Source: JAJTFW01 sp903922455 (GTDB lineage Bacteria > Bacteroidota > Bacteroidia > AKYH767-A > OLB10). Taken from it: 64,000 nt of DNA. This document shows, one piece after another, positions 16,142 to 25,065 of this stretch. The position numbers were made by a program, and so were the translations under genes. The notes under the pieces are model-generated. The model saw only the letters and a list, made by a program, of their open reading frames with translations. It searched no databases and was not told the DNA's origin. The stretch lies in contig CALQEU020000008.1 in assembly GCA_943329665.2 (NCBI GenBank), positions 1 through 64,000 of the forward strand, written 5' to 3'. Each line of letters starts with the position of its first letter. The stretch's first letter is position 1.

Positions 16142-19100
16142 TCACCCTACAGTAACATCACACTTGGTTAAACGAGTCAATTCTTCCACTAAGGTATTAT
16201 TTACTCTCACTTTTAGTCCTTTGCAGAGGAAGGGAAGGTTCCAGTATTTTTCGTCATCATGAACCTTAAATCGAACGGTAGTTCCCCCTTGATGTTGTAG
16301 CAATAGATCACCAATCTTTTGTCCTAGGCTACCGGTTAAATCTGATAACTTAATAGGCAACACCAACTCCTTTGATAATTTATCGCCAATATCAGTTAGG
16401 TAATTAACAGAATACGGCTTTACTTCAAAATCATCTTCCTTTTTAAAGCGATTTTGCACACGAGCTCGGATATGCAATAAGCTTTCGGGTTCTAAAAACT
16501 GTTTGATCTTTCCATAATCTTCGCCAAACAATGCAATTTCCATTGTTCCACTTAAATCCTCTATAGAAAAAATGCAGAATGGCTTTCCTGTTTTTGTCAT
16601 TCGGTGATTGACAGAAGTGACAATTCCAGCAAACGTAATATCCTTTCCTCTCAATACTTTCAAACTATCTAATCCAATTAAACGATCGATTTGATGCGAA
16701 CAAAATTTCTTCATCTCGAATTTATAATCATCCAGCGGGTGACCTGAAATATAAAATCCGATTACGTCTTTTTCTTTTCCGAGTGCTTCCAATTTATTCC
16801 ATTCCGGACATTTTGCAAAAGAGGGTATGGTCACATCTTCCTCTAAAGAATCCCCAAACAAACTTTGTTGTTGGCTGTTCACTTGATTGGACAAAGAATT
16901 TCCAAAGCGGACTGCTTTTTCCATTCCTGTCATTCCATCTTTCGGATCCACATGAAAATATTGTGCGCGATGCACTTCAGTAAACGTATCCAAGGCTCCC
17001 GACATCGCTAAACTTTCCAAACAATTTTTACTTACCGATCTTCCAGAAACACGAGAAGTTAAATCGAAGATTGATGTAAAGAATCCATTGGTACTACGTT
17101 CTTCTACTAAAGCAGCAACGGCGTTCTCCCCTACTCCTTTTACGGCACCTAAACCAAAACGGATTTGCCCGGCTTTATTTACACTAAAATTATAAGACGA
17201 TTCATTAATATCCGGACCTAAAACGGGCACTCCCATTCGGCGACACTCTTCCATAAAGAACGTCACTTTCTCGAGGTTGCTTAAGTTATGCGTTAACACC
17301 GAAGACATATACTCCGCCGGGTAATGCGCTTTTAAATACCCTGTTTGATAAGCCAAGAAAGCATAACAAGTACTATGCGATTTATTGAAGGCGTAGGCTG
17401 CAAAAGCTTCCCAATCGCTCCAAATTTTTTCACACTTCTTTACATCATGGCCATTGGCTTTACACCCATCCATGAATTGATCGCGCATTTTATTGAGAAC
17501 GTCGAGCTGCTTTTTACCCATTGCTTTTCGCAGGGTGTCGGCTTGTCCTTTGGTGAAGTTGGCTAGTTTTTGCGACAACAACATCACCTGCTCTTGATAC
17601 ACGGTAATACCATACGTTTCTTCGAGGTATTCCTGCATCGCCTCCAAATCATATTCTACTGGACTACGACCATGTTTCCGATTAATAAAATCGGGAATAT
17701 AAGCCATGGGACCTGGACGGAATAAGGCATTCATGGCAATCAAATCTTCGAGCTTATCGGGCTTAAGATCCTTCAAATGCTTTTGCATTCCGACCGACTC
17801 AAACTGGAAAGTTCCGTTGGTTTCACCGCCTTGATACAACTCAAAAGTTTTAGCATCATCGAGCGGAATTTTATCAATATCGATAACGACATTGTGATTT
17901 TCTTTAATCAAACGTAAAGCATCGCGAATGATGGTTAGTGTTTTTAATCCTAAAAAATCCATCTTAATAACACCTGCATCTTCAATCACGCGACCATCAA
18001 ACTGTGTTATTAAAAGTTCCGTTTCTTTCGATGTGGCTACTGGAATAATTTCTTTCAGATCCATCGGAGCGATGATAATTCCCGCTGCGTGAATTCCAGT
18101 ATTACGCACAGATCCTTCGAGGATCAGCGCTTCTTTCAACACTTGAGCGCGAAGATCTTTTCCTCCTAAAATCGTTCTCAATTGTTTCACTTGATCCAGC
18201 TCTTCGAGATTTAATCCTTCCTTTTCTTTTAAACTTTTCGCACCATCCATTGGAGCATTCATTACACGTTTCAACTCAATACCTGGGCGTTCAGGAATTA
18301 ATTTTGCAAGTAAATTAGCATCGGACAAAGGAAGATCCATCACACGTGCCACGTCTTTGATACTCATCTTCGCCGCCATCGTACCATAGGTAATAATTTG
18401 CGCGACTTGATTTTTTCCGTATTTATCTACCACATAATCGATCACTTTCTGACGACCTTCGTCATCAAAATCCGTATCGATATCGGGCATGCTTTTACGA
18501 TCGGGATTTAGGAATCGCTCGAACAGTAATTTATATTTGATGGGATCAATATTGGTGATGCCGATGCAATATGCAACAGCAGAACCCGCGGCGGAACCAC
18601 GACCAGGACCAATAAATACGCCGATGTCTCTTCCTGCTTTAATGAAATCGGCTACAATCAAAAAGTAACCGGCAAAGCCCATGGTTTTAATCGTAAACAA
18701 TTCGAAATTCAAACGCTCTTCAATTTCAGCATCTAATTGTCCGTAACGATTGAGCGCGCCTGTATAAGTCAAGTGATGCAAATACTCATCCTGCGTTTTA
18801 AACTCTACAGGTACTTGAAAATTGGGAAGAAGAATATCTTGCTTGAGACGTAATACTTCCACTTTATCTACAATCTCATTCGTATTATCTATCGCTTCAG
18901 GAACATCGCTAAAAAGTTCCTTCATTTCATTCGTCGACTTAAAATAAAATTGATCATTAAAAAAAGCGAAACGTTTACCGCGCATGGAGGACTCATCTTC
19001 CGAAAAATCCTTCATGGTAGGAGTGCTTTGTTTTTCACCAGTATTGATGCATAACAAAATATCATGCGCATTAAAATCTTCTTGATTCACGTAATGCGAA

Positions 19101-19741
19101 TCGTTAGAAGCAATCATCTTCACGTTATATTTTTTTGCGAAACCTATTAACACTTTATTCACGATGGCTTGCTCGGGAATATCGTGACGTTGCAACTCGA
19201 TATAATAATCTTCACCAAAAAGATCCAACCACCATTTGAATTCAACTTCTGCTTCTGCTTCACCTTTCTTAACAATCAATTTAGGCACGATGGCACCCAA
19301 ACAACAAGTGGTAGCAATAAGACCTTTATGGTATTGCAATAACAACTCCTTGTCGATACGCGGATACTTTCCATACAATCCATCCACATAACCGAGAGAA
19401 CATAGTTTAATCAAATTACTATATCCTTCTGCATTCTTTGCCAACATTAATTGATGATAGCGCACATCTCTTTCTTCCCGCGTAAATTGACGCTTGTGAC
19501 GATCTTCCACCATGTAAAACTCACAACCTACAATGGGTTTGATGGTATTCGGATTTTCCTTGGTATTATACTTTGAAGCTTCGGCCACAAACTTAAAAGC
19601 CCCAAACATATTTCCATGGTCGGTGATGGCCAGTGCGGGCATGTTATCGCCTACTGCTTTTTTATAAAGCGTAGCGATATCGGCTGCTCCGTCGAGCAGT
19701 GAGAATTGGGTATGTACGTGCAGGTGGGAAAACTTAGTCAT
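16142..19741 (-). CDS. dnaE: DNA polymerase III alpha subunit
   Basis: 1199 residues, slightly longer than the E. coli protein (1160) and complete. An N-terminal PHP domain (HLHVHTQFSLLDGAAD, NDSHYV) is followed by the C-family polymerase palm, with IGPGRGSAAGSAVAYC at about 380 and catalytic PDIDTDFDDEGR at about 417. The fingers hold QEQVMLLSQKLANFT, and there is a helix-hairpin-helix (GLGAVKGVGENAVAALVEER) near 880 and an OB domain (ITFAGIVTSVNHRMTKTGKP) near 1045. It is the replicative polymerase. The start at 19741 gives the normal MTKFSHLHVHT. Confidence 0.97.
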   Translation of the reverse strand: MTKFSHLHVHTQFSLLDGAADIATLYKKAVGDNMPALAITDHGNMFGAFKFVAEASKYNTKENPNTIKPIVGCEFYMVEDRHKRQFTREERDVRYHQLMLAKNAEGYSNLIKLCSLGYVDGLYGKYPRIDKELLLQYHKGLIATTCCLGAIVPKLIVKKGEAEAEVEFKWWLDLFGEDYYIELQRHDIPEQAIVNKVLIGFAKKYNVKMIASNDSHYVNQEDFNAHDILLCINTGEKQSTPTMKDFSEDESSMRGKRFAFFNDQFYFKSTNEMKELFSDVPEAIDNTNEIVDKVEVLRLKQDILLPNFQVPVEFKTQDEYLHHLTYTGALNRYGQLDAEIEERLNFELFTIKTMGFAGYFLIVADFIKAGRDIGVFIGPGRGSAAGSAVAYCIGITNIDPIKYKLLFERFLNPDRKSMPDIDTDFDDEGRQKVIDYVVDKYGKNQVAQIITYGTMAAKMSIKDVARVMDLPLSDANLLAKLIPERPGIELKRVMNAPMDGAKSLKEKEGLNLEELDQVKQLRTILGGKDLRAQVLKEALILEGSVRNTGIHAAGIIIAPMDLKEIIPVATSKETELLITQFDGRVIEDAGVIKMDFLGLKTLTIIRDALRLIKENHNVVIDIDKIPLDDAKTFELYQGGETNGTFQFESVGMQKHLKDLKPDKLEDLIAMNALFRPGPMAYIPDFINRKHGRSPVEYDLEAMQEYLEETYGITVYQEQVMLLSQKLANFTKGQADTLRKAMGKKQLDVLNKMRDQFMDGCKANGHDVKKCEKIWSDWEAFAAYAFNKSHSTCYAFLAYQTGYLKAHYPAEYMSSVLTHNLSNLEKVTFFMEECRRMGVPVLGPDINESSYNFSVNKAGQIRFGLGAVKGVGENAVAALVEERSTNGFFTSIFDLTSRVSGRSVSKNCLESLAMSGALDTFTEVHRAQYFHVDPKDGMTGMEKAVRFGNSLSNQVNSQQQSLFGDSLEEDVTIPSFAKCPEWNKLEALGKEKDVIGFYISGHPLDDYKFEMKKFCSHQIDRLIGLDSLKVLRGKDITFAGIVTSVNHRMTKTGKPFCIFSIEDLSGTMEIALFGEDYGKIKQFLEPESLLHIRARVQNRFKKEDDFEVKPYSVNYLTDIGDKLSKELVLPIKLSDLTGSLGQKIGDLLLQHQGGTTVRFKVHDDEKYWNLPFLCKGLKVRVNNTLVEELTRLTKCDVTVG

Positions 19742-20155
19742 AGCTTGTCTACAAAATTAAAAAGCTACACGACTTTCTTGGCTTCATTTAAGCACTAAAT
19801 CCTTAAATGATTCTACCTGAGCACTCGAAACTTACCAACATTCAAAAGAGATGTTTTTTGAAAATAAATTTACCTTTCAAAACCAAATACTTAATTCGAT
19901 TTCAAGATAAATAGGAATAGAGCAATAAAAAAATAGTGTATATCGATATTAAGAAAAAAAGAAAAGGCCCTTCTCACAAGAAGTGCCCTTTCTCAATTTT
20001 ACGTAAGATACATTTTATTGGACCATAGGCTTCATTGTTTGATTATTTAGTTATTTTTAATTCGTTTTCGCTTTGAATACATTACAATGATATGACGGGT
20101 TTAGAAGTCTGATTTAGCAAAAACGAGATATTTCTTACATCTTTGCGGTAAGATT
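19742..20155. other. Divergent intergenic region between dnaE and the M14 peptidase gene
   Basis: No ORF. An imperfect hairpin at 19961-19994 (arms GAAAAGGCCCTTCT and AGAAGTGCCCTTTC, loop CAC) looks like a terminator although no gene ends here, so it may end a small unannotated transcript. CATCTTTG at 20138-20145 is the probable -7 of the M14 gene, 10 bp before its ATG. Confidence 0.4.
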
Positions 20156-21937
20156 ATGAAAACAACCCCTCTACTCCTCAGCGTATTTCTCTGCTTTTTT
20201 GCTTCCCTCTCAAAAAGTCAATCTCACTCGATTAACTCAGTTAAAAGTGAATCCGTTTCTTATCCTGAAGTGATTGCACAATACCAAGAACTGACGAATA
20301 AATATGCATCCGCTCAACTCATTGAATATGGATTTGCCGATGGAGGTAAACCCATTCATCTTTTTGTGATCAGTCCTGAGAAGATTTTCAATATTGATTC
20401 TTTGAAAAAAATCGGATATACCATCCTACTCATCAACAATGGAATTCATCCAGGTGAACCTGATGGAATCATGGCGAGTTTACGATTATCGCAGGATTTA
20501 TTAGCGGGAAAAGAAATCCTTCCTAAAAAAGTAATTGTATGCATCATTCCAATTTATAATATAGATGGCGCTTTAGAAACATCTTTGTTTTTTAGGTCGG
20601 GGCAAAATGGTCCAGACGTAGTTGGATTTAGAGGCAATGCGCGACATTTAGATCTCAACCGCGATTTTATTAAATGCGACTCAGAAAATGCCAAAACTTT
20701 TACTAAAATTTATAGGGCTTGGGATCCTGATGTATTTATCGACACGCATGTTAGTGATGGGGCCGACTATCAATATGTGATGACGCTCATCGACTCACAA
20801 AAAGATAAATTACATCCAACAGTAAGCAAAGTAATGCAGGAAAAAGTGCTTCCCTATCTCTATAAAGAAATGGAAAAATGTGGATTTCCGATGATTCCTT
20901 ATGTTAATGTTTGGGGCGAGAGTCCAGAGAACGGAATGACTGGATTTTTAGAATCACCCCGTTTTGCATCAGGATACAGCGCTCTCTACAATGCTTTTCC
21001 TTTCGTAACGGAAACGCATATGTTAAAACCATTTGCTCAACGCACTGAAAGCACTTATCAATTTTTAAAAATATCTATTCGTTTGTGTGAAGCCCATGGA
21101 ACGGAGATGCAAGCCGCTCGCAAAAAAGCAAATGCGATGACGGCGAACGAACAAAAAGATTTTCCATTACATTGGAAATTAGATTCAAGTTATGTAGATA
21201 GCCTTTACTTTTTAGGATATAAATCCATCGTCAAAAAAAGTGAAGTCACACAACGCGATATTCTTTCTTTTGATCAACAACAACCTTATGCAAAAAATGT
21301 AGCCTATTACAACACCTATAAAAGTGTATTGAATGTACAAAAACCAACTGCTTATTTAATTCCGCAAGCATGGCATGAAGTGATAGAACGCTTACAACTC
21401 AATCAAATTGAAATGCAACAATTGAAGAGAGACACGACTTTGAAAGTAGCAGTGTATTATATCAAGAATTACAACACTGGTAAAACGGCTTACGAGGGGC
21501 ATTATTTACACAACCAAGTAAGTTTGAATAACGATACGCAATTGATTCAATTTTTTAAAGGAGATTATTTAATTTATTGCAATCAGTCGAGCAATCGTTA
21601 CATCGTTGAAACCTTAGAACCACAAGCTGTGGATGCATTTTTTGCATGGAATTTCTTTGATGGAATTTTGCAACAGAAAGAATGGTTTTCCGATTATTTA
21701 TGGGATGATGTAGCTCAGGAAATTTTAAAAGAGAATCCAACCTTAAAAGCAGAATTCGAAAATAAAAGAGCCAATGACTCCACTTTTTCATCCAGTTCAT
21801 GGGCCATGTACAGTTGGATTTTTGAGCGCTCTAAATGGTATGAGCCTAGCCATTTGCGCTACCCAGTTTACCGATTAGACCGTAAAATTCCCGATTCTAT
21901 ACTCATTCCAGTGTCTAATAAAATTTCAAATCACTGA
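20156..21937 (+). CDS. M14 family zinc carboxypeptidase, secreted
   Basis: 593 residues. Signal peptide 1-22 (LLLSVFLCFFASLSKSQS). The peptidase M14 domain covers about 30-330: zinc ligands in NNGIHPGEPDGIM (H-x-x-E) and FIDTHVSDGADYQ, substrate-binding Arg in RGNARHLDLNRDF, and catalytic Glu in FVTETHMLKPF. A C-terminal part of about 260 residues is typical of long Bacteroidota M14 proteins. It probably acts in the periplasm or outside on peptides or peptidoglycan stems; the substrate is unknown. There is no T9SS tail. Monocistronic. Confidence 0.88.
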   Translation: MKTTPLLLSVFLCFFASLSKSQSHSINSVKSESVSYPEVIAQYQELTNKYASAQLIEYGFADGGKPIHLFVISPEKIFNIDSLKKIGYTILLINNGIHPGEPDGIMASLRLSQDLLAGKEILPKKVIVCIIPIYNIDGALETSLFFRSGQNGPDVVGFRGNARHLDLNRDFIKCDSENAKTFTKIYRAWDPDVFIDTHVSDGADYQYVMTLIDSQKDKLHPTVSKVMQEKVLPYLYKEMEKCGFPMIPYVNVWGESPENGMTGFLESPRFASGYSALYNAFPFVTETHMLKPFAQRTESTYQFLKISIRLCEAHGTEMQAARKKANAMTANEQKDFPLHWKLDSSYVDSLYFLGYKSIVKKSEVTQRDILSFDQQQPYAKNVAYYNTYKSVLNVQKPTAYLIPQAWHEVIERLQLNQIEMQQLKRDTTLKVAVYYIKNYNTGKTAYEGHYLHNQVSLNNDTQLIQFFKGDYLIYCNQSSNRYIVETLEPQAVDAFFAWNFFDGILQQKEWFSDYLWDDVAQEILKENPTLKAEFENKRANDSTFSSSSWAMYSWIFERSKWYEPSHLRYPVYRLDRKIPDSILIPVSNKISNH

Positions 21938-22069
21938 AATTCAGTGAAATAGTAGTATATATGCTTGTTTGAGTCCACAACAGGACTAGCTCAACCAACA
22001 TCTTAATTTAATGTGAATTTGAAGGGTAAATTATGCTAAGTTAAATTTGGGCTGAGCTATTTTTTTTCG

Positions 22070-22077
22070 CATCTTTG
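22070..22077 (+). promoter_or_regulatory. -7 element of the rpsP transcript
   Basis: CATCTTTG, one mismatch to TAnnTTTG, preceded by a T-run. The transcript would begin near 22083 and have a leader of about 45 nt to the rpsP start at 22129. Confidence 0.4.
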
Positions 22078-22128
22078 CGCCCCCTTCATGCGGAGAATGC
22101 GGGGGGATTAAAAAAACCAAATAATTAT

Positions 22129-22686
22129 ATGCCAACAAAAATTAGATTACAACGTCATGGAAAGAAGGGCAAACCTTATTTCCATATTGTGGTGGCGGAT
22201 GGTCGTGCTCCGAGAGATGGACGTTTCATCGAGAGAATTGGATCTTACAATCCGATTTCAAACCCTGCAACAATCGAGATTGATTCCGAGCGTGCAACGG
22301 ATTGGATGATGAAAGGTGCTCAGCCGACTGACACGACCCGCGCTATCCTAAGTTACAAAGGTGTTTTATACCGTGTACACTTGAACAAAGGAGTTGCGAA
22401 AGGCAAGCTTACTCAAGAGCAAGCCGATGCTAAATTTGACCTCTGGATGCAAGAGAAGTCGAACAAGATTGATGCTAAAAAAGCAGGTCTTGCAAGCACT
22501 AAAGCAAAAACATTAGGTTCTCGTTTAGAGAATGAAGTGAAAGTAAACGCAGCACGCGTTGAAGCTAAAAGACAGAAAGAAGCAGAAGCAATGGCAGCCG
22601 CCACAGCAGCAGCATCTTCTCCAGTAGCTACCAACGATGAAGAAGCAGCTCCAGCAGAAGAGGGAGAAGCTCCAGCAGAAGCATAA
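22129..22686 (+). CDS. rpsP: 30S ribosomal protein S16
   Basis: 185 residues. The start chosen is ATG 22129, giving MPTKIRLQRHGKKGKPYFHI; an upstream extension to 22075 would begin inside the promoter. The S16 core is residues 1-85 (VVADGRAPRDGRFIERIGSY, ATDWMMKGAQPTDT). A long basic then Ala/Glu-rich tail (KRQKEAEAMAAATAAASS...EEAAPAEEGEAPAEA) is characteristic of Bacteroidota S16. It binds 16S rRNA in the small subunit body. rimM follows, as in most bacteria, but a strong terminator separates them. Confidence 0.96.
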   Translation: MPTKIRLQRHGKKGKPYFHIVVADGRAPRDGRFIERIGSYNPISNPATIEIDSERATDWMMKGAQPTDTTRAILSYKGVLYRVHLNKGVAKGKLTQEQADAKFDLWMQEKSNKIDAKKAGLASTKAKTLGSRLENEVKVNAARVEAKRQKEAEAMAAATAAASSPVATNDEEAAPAEEGEAPAEA

Positions 22687-22698
22687 ATTTACTTCGCA

Positions 22699-22738
22699 TA
22701 AAAAAAGGCTGTCGCTTCTTTGTGGCAGCCTTTTTATA
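22699..22738 (+). terminator. Terminator or attenuator between rpsP and rimM
   Basis: AAAAAAGGCTGTCGC, a short loop and GTGGCAGCCTTTTT form a stable stem with a T-run. It lies 12 bp after the rpsP stop and 17 bp before the rimM start, so it probably sets rimM below rpsP expression by partial read-through. It also rules out the longer rimM frame, which would start inside the hairpin. Confidence 0.75.
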
Positions 22739-22755
22739 TTTTAGACATCCACGTT

Positions 22756-23298
22756 ATGAATATTAATACTTATCCTGATCACTTCCATTTTGGCTACATC
22801 GTTCGCACACATGGTGTGAAGGGTGATTTTATTGTTGCGTTAGAATCGGATAGCCCCGACCGTTATAAAGCGCTGAAAGTAGTTTACCTTGAAATCGACG
22901 AGGTGTTGAAAGAATACAACGTAACAAAAATTTCCATCAAGGAAAAAGAGAGATCAGCGTATGTCCATCTTCAAGGTATTGAAGACATGACGACGGCTGA
23001 GAATTATTTGAAGTTTCAGTTGTACTTGCCTCTTTCTTCGTTACCAAAACTGAAAGGGAAGAAATTTTACTTTCATGAAGTGATGGGCTATACGGTAGTG
23101 GATAAAACGTTAGGAGCTTTGGGTCCTATTTGTTCCATTTTCGACAGAACAATTCAACCGGTTATTGAATTTGATTATCAAGAAAAGAAAGTATTGTTTC
23201 CCTTGCATCCGGATCTTTTGATTAAAGTAGATCGTGAAGCAAAAGAATTTCATGTTGATCTTCCGGAAGGGTTGGTAGAAATTTATTTAGAGTCGTAG
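22756..23298 (+). CDS. rimM: Ribosome maturation factor RimM
   Basis: 180 residues from the ATG at 22756 (MNINTYPDHFHFGYIVRTHG), matching the family start; an ATG at 22720 lies in the preceding hairpin. The N-terminal domain has GYIVRTHGVKGDFIVALESD and the C-terminal PRC-barrel has KKFYFHEVMGYTVVDKTLGA, ending HVDLPEGLVEIYLES. RimM binds S19 and helps mature the 30S head. It follows rpsP as in most genomes; trmD and rplS are not next to it here. Confidence 0.93.
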   Translation: MNINTYPDHFHFGYIVRTHGVKGDFIVALESDSPDRYKALKVVYLEIDEVLKEYNVTKISIKEKERSAYVHLQGIEDMTTAENYLKFQLYLPLSSLPKLKGKKFYFHEVMGYTVVDKTLGALGPICSIFDRTIQPVIEFDYQEKKVLFPLHPDLLIKVDREAKEFHVDLPEGLVEIYLES

Positions 23299-23637
23299 GA
23301 AAAAATTTCTCGCAAATGCTGCGCGACGCTAAAATTTCTCGCAAATGCTGCGCGACGCTAAAGTTTCTCGCAACCCTCGGCAAGCTCAGGTTAAAAAGGC
23401 GCAAAGACGCAAAGTTTTTACGTCGCTAAATTTCTTGCCAATTGAGCAAAGGCTGCGCGACGCTAAAGTTTCTCGCAACCCTCGGCAAGCTCAGGTTAAA
23501 AAGGCGCGAAGACGCAAAGTTTTTACGACGCTAAATTTCTTGCCGATTGAGCAAAGGCTGCGCGACGCTAAAGTTTCTCGCAACCCTCGGCAAGCTCAGG
23601 TTAAAAAGGCGCAAAGGCGCTAAGTCGAAAAATCTAA
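23299..23637. repeat. Tandem 105-bp repeat array after rimM
   Basis: Three near-identical 105-bp units begin at 23347, 23452 and 23557 (the last truncated near 23623), preceded by two 34-bp partial units containing 'ttctcgcaaatgctgcgcgacgctaa'. Each 105-bp unit combines 'ttctcgcaa', the hairpin-forming 'ccctcggcaagctcagg', and 'aaaaaggcgcaaagacgcaaag'. Because 105 is a multiple of three, an open frame of repeating 35-residue units appears (23345-23623); it is an artefact. Few differences between units point to recent amplification. Confidence 0.85.
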
Positions 23638-23687
23638 ATTATTTCACCAACACCAACTCGTAGGTTTATTATAGATTGTCAAATTTA

Positions 23688-23800
23688 ACACTAGAGACAC
23701 TTGAGAACACTAAGTACACTATAGTTAATCTTTAGTGCACTTTAGTGACCTTCGTTTCTCTAGTGTTTTAAAAAAATCTCGCAAAGGCGCAAAGGCGAAA
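23688..23800. repeat. Interspersed 'cacttaagtgcacttt' and 'gcaaaggcgcaaagg' repeats
   Basis: A string of short near-palindromic words (cactagagacacttgagaacactaagtacac..tttagtgcactttagtgacc) followed by 'tctcgcaaaggcgcaaaggcg'. The first family recurs at about 31425-31465, the second at 31980-32260. A copy of 'aaatctaaattatttcaccaacaccaactcgta' (23631-23663) repeats the 3' end of the lipoprotein gene at 23809-23833, showing a local duplication. Confidence 0.6.
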
Positions 23801-23808
23801 AATCTAAA

Positions 23809-25065
23809 TTATTTCACCAGCACCAACTCGTACTCACCGTACTTCAAAAGATTGATGGATTTAGATTCGAAGCCACACGATTCACAAACGGGAGATAATA
23901 CTATTTCTCTTCCTGAATTTAATAAAGATCGGAAACGAATATCACTGTTCCGTTTTATGTTTTCACTTTCTTCTAGAATGCAATTTACCACATCGTAGCC
24001 CATGTAAGCTGCAAGAGTTGGATCAGCATGAAATTCAAAAACAAACTTCTTTCGAAATTGAGTTAAAGCTAGACTTTTAGTATCGATGTACATTCCACTA
24101 AAAAAAGAAGCTCCTAATTTCTTCATTAAGTCGGGATCAATCGAATTGAAATTTTCCCAAGCCGGCATGCCCATCAACGTAAATTGATACTCTGCTTTTT
24201 CTTCATTTAATTTATTCAAGATTGACGACAAGAATGATTCATCCGATGTGGGGATGATAAGCACGTTCATTTTAGTCTTTGAAAATTTAGCTTTTAGTGC
24301 AGTAAAACCATCGCTTTTATAATTAATTCTGGAGCAAGCACCCTTTTGTCCTTGCAAGCTATCGATTACATCTGCAAACAATATGGAAATTAAATTTTCA
24401 CCTTTCTGATCTCTATAAAGCGCAAATATTTTATCGTTCTTATGTTTGGATGCAATGTATGTTGCCGCTTGAGTAATTTGCGTATAATTGCTCGGATTCA
24501 CTAAACGAATCCATTTATTCTTTTCTAGGATAGAAGTATTACTTGCTGCAAATAAATACATCGGCCTAGCCCATCGATTTGAATTTCGTGCGAGTAATGT
24601 GGTAAAATTAGATGGCAAAAAAGAAACAACCGCATCTACTCCATTCATACTGGTTGTATTTAATTTTGTGACGGTTGCTAAGGAGTCGTCGCCTGTATCG
24701 ATGATCCTAAAATTAATTTTCTTTGATTTAGTTGACAACGTATCGGATGCCATCAATGCGCCTTCATAAAAATTTAAAGACGCTAATGCTTCTTGAAGAA
24801 TTAATGGATTCGTATCGGGAGCAGTGTCGTTCGCAAAATGTTCCTCTAATTTCAATGTTAACAAAAGTGCAATGGTTATCGTTTGCACCGAAGGATCTTT
24901 TTTGGTAAGCGTATCGCTACGTAGTTCCTTTGGTTCTTCAACAGGAGCAACTACTACTGGTTTTGCATGGGGCGCCGTCGTCTTTTTTGATGTACCACAA
25001 GCGATGAGCAATAAAATGCACATTGAAAAGACAATACTATTCGCTTTTGTTAACTTTATTCCCAT
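23809..25065 (-). CDS. Type 1 periplasmic-binding lipoprotein (ABC substrate-binding-like), guaA-linked
   Basis: 418 residues. Lipoprotein signal with lipobox LLIACGTSKK (Cys23), a Pro/Thr-rich linker, then a type 1 periplasmic-binding (leucine-binding-protein-like) fold: TITIALLLTLKLEEHFANDT, INFRIIDTGDDSLATVTKLN, NGVDAVVSFLPSNFTTLLAR, and AYMGYDVVNCILEE near the end. Related Bacteroidota proteins beside guaA often carry an N-terminal LysM domain; none is seen here. The ligand is unknown and no transporter genes are adjacent. The start overlaps the guaA stop by 10 bp, so the two are translated from one mRNA. Confidence 0.8.
   Translation of the reverse strand: MGIKLTKANSIVFSMCILLLIACGTSKKTTAPHAKPVVVAPVEEPKELRSDTLTKKDPSVQTITIALLLTLKLEEHFANDTAPDTNPLILQEALASLNFYEGALMASDTLSTKSKKINFRIIDTGDDSLATVTKLNTTSMNGVDAVVSFLPSNFTTLLARNSNRWARPMYLFAASNTSILEKNKWIRLVNPSNYTQITQAATYIASKHKNDKIFALYRDQKGENLISILFADVIDSLQGQKGACSRINYKSDGFTALKAKFSKTKMNVLIIPTSDESFLSSILNKLNEEKAEYQFTLMGMPAWENFNSIDPDLMKKLGASFFSGMYIDTKSLALTQFRKKFVFEFHADPTLAAYMGYDVVNCILEESENIKRNSDIRFRSLLNSGREIVLSPVCESCGFESKSINLLKYGEYELVLVK

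Noticed and set aside
22720..22755. Longer RimM start
   Set aside because: The first codons would lie inside the rpsP-rimM terminator hairpin; ATG 22756 gives the family N-terminus.
23345..23623. 92-residue repetitive ORF (MLRDAKVSRNPRQAQVKKAQ...)
   Set aside because: It is a by-product of the 105-bp tandem repeat (3 x 35 codons); no promoter, no homology beyond similar repeat artefacts.
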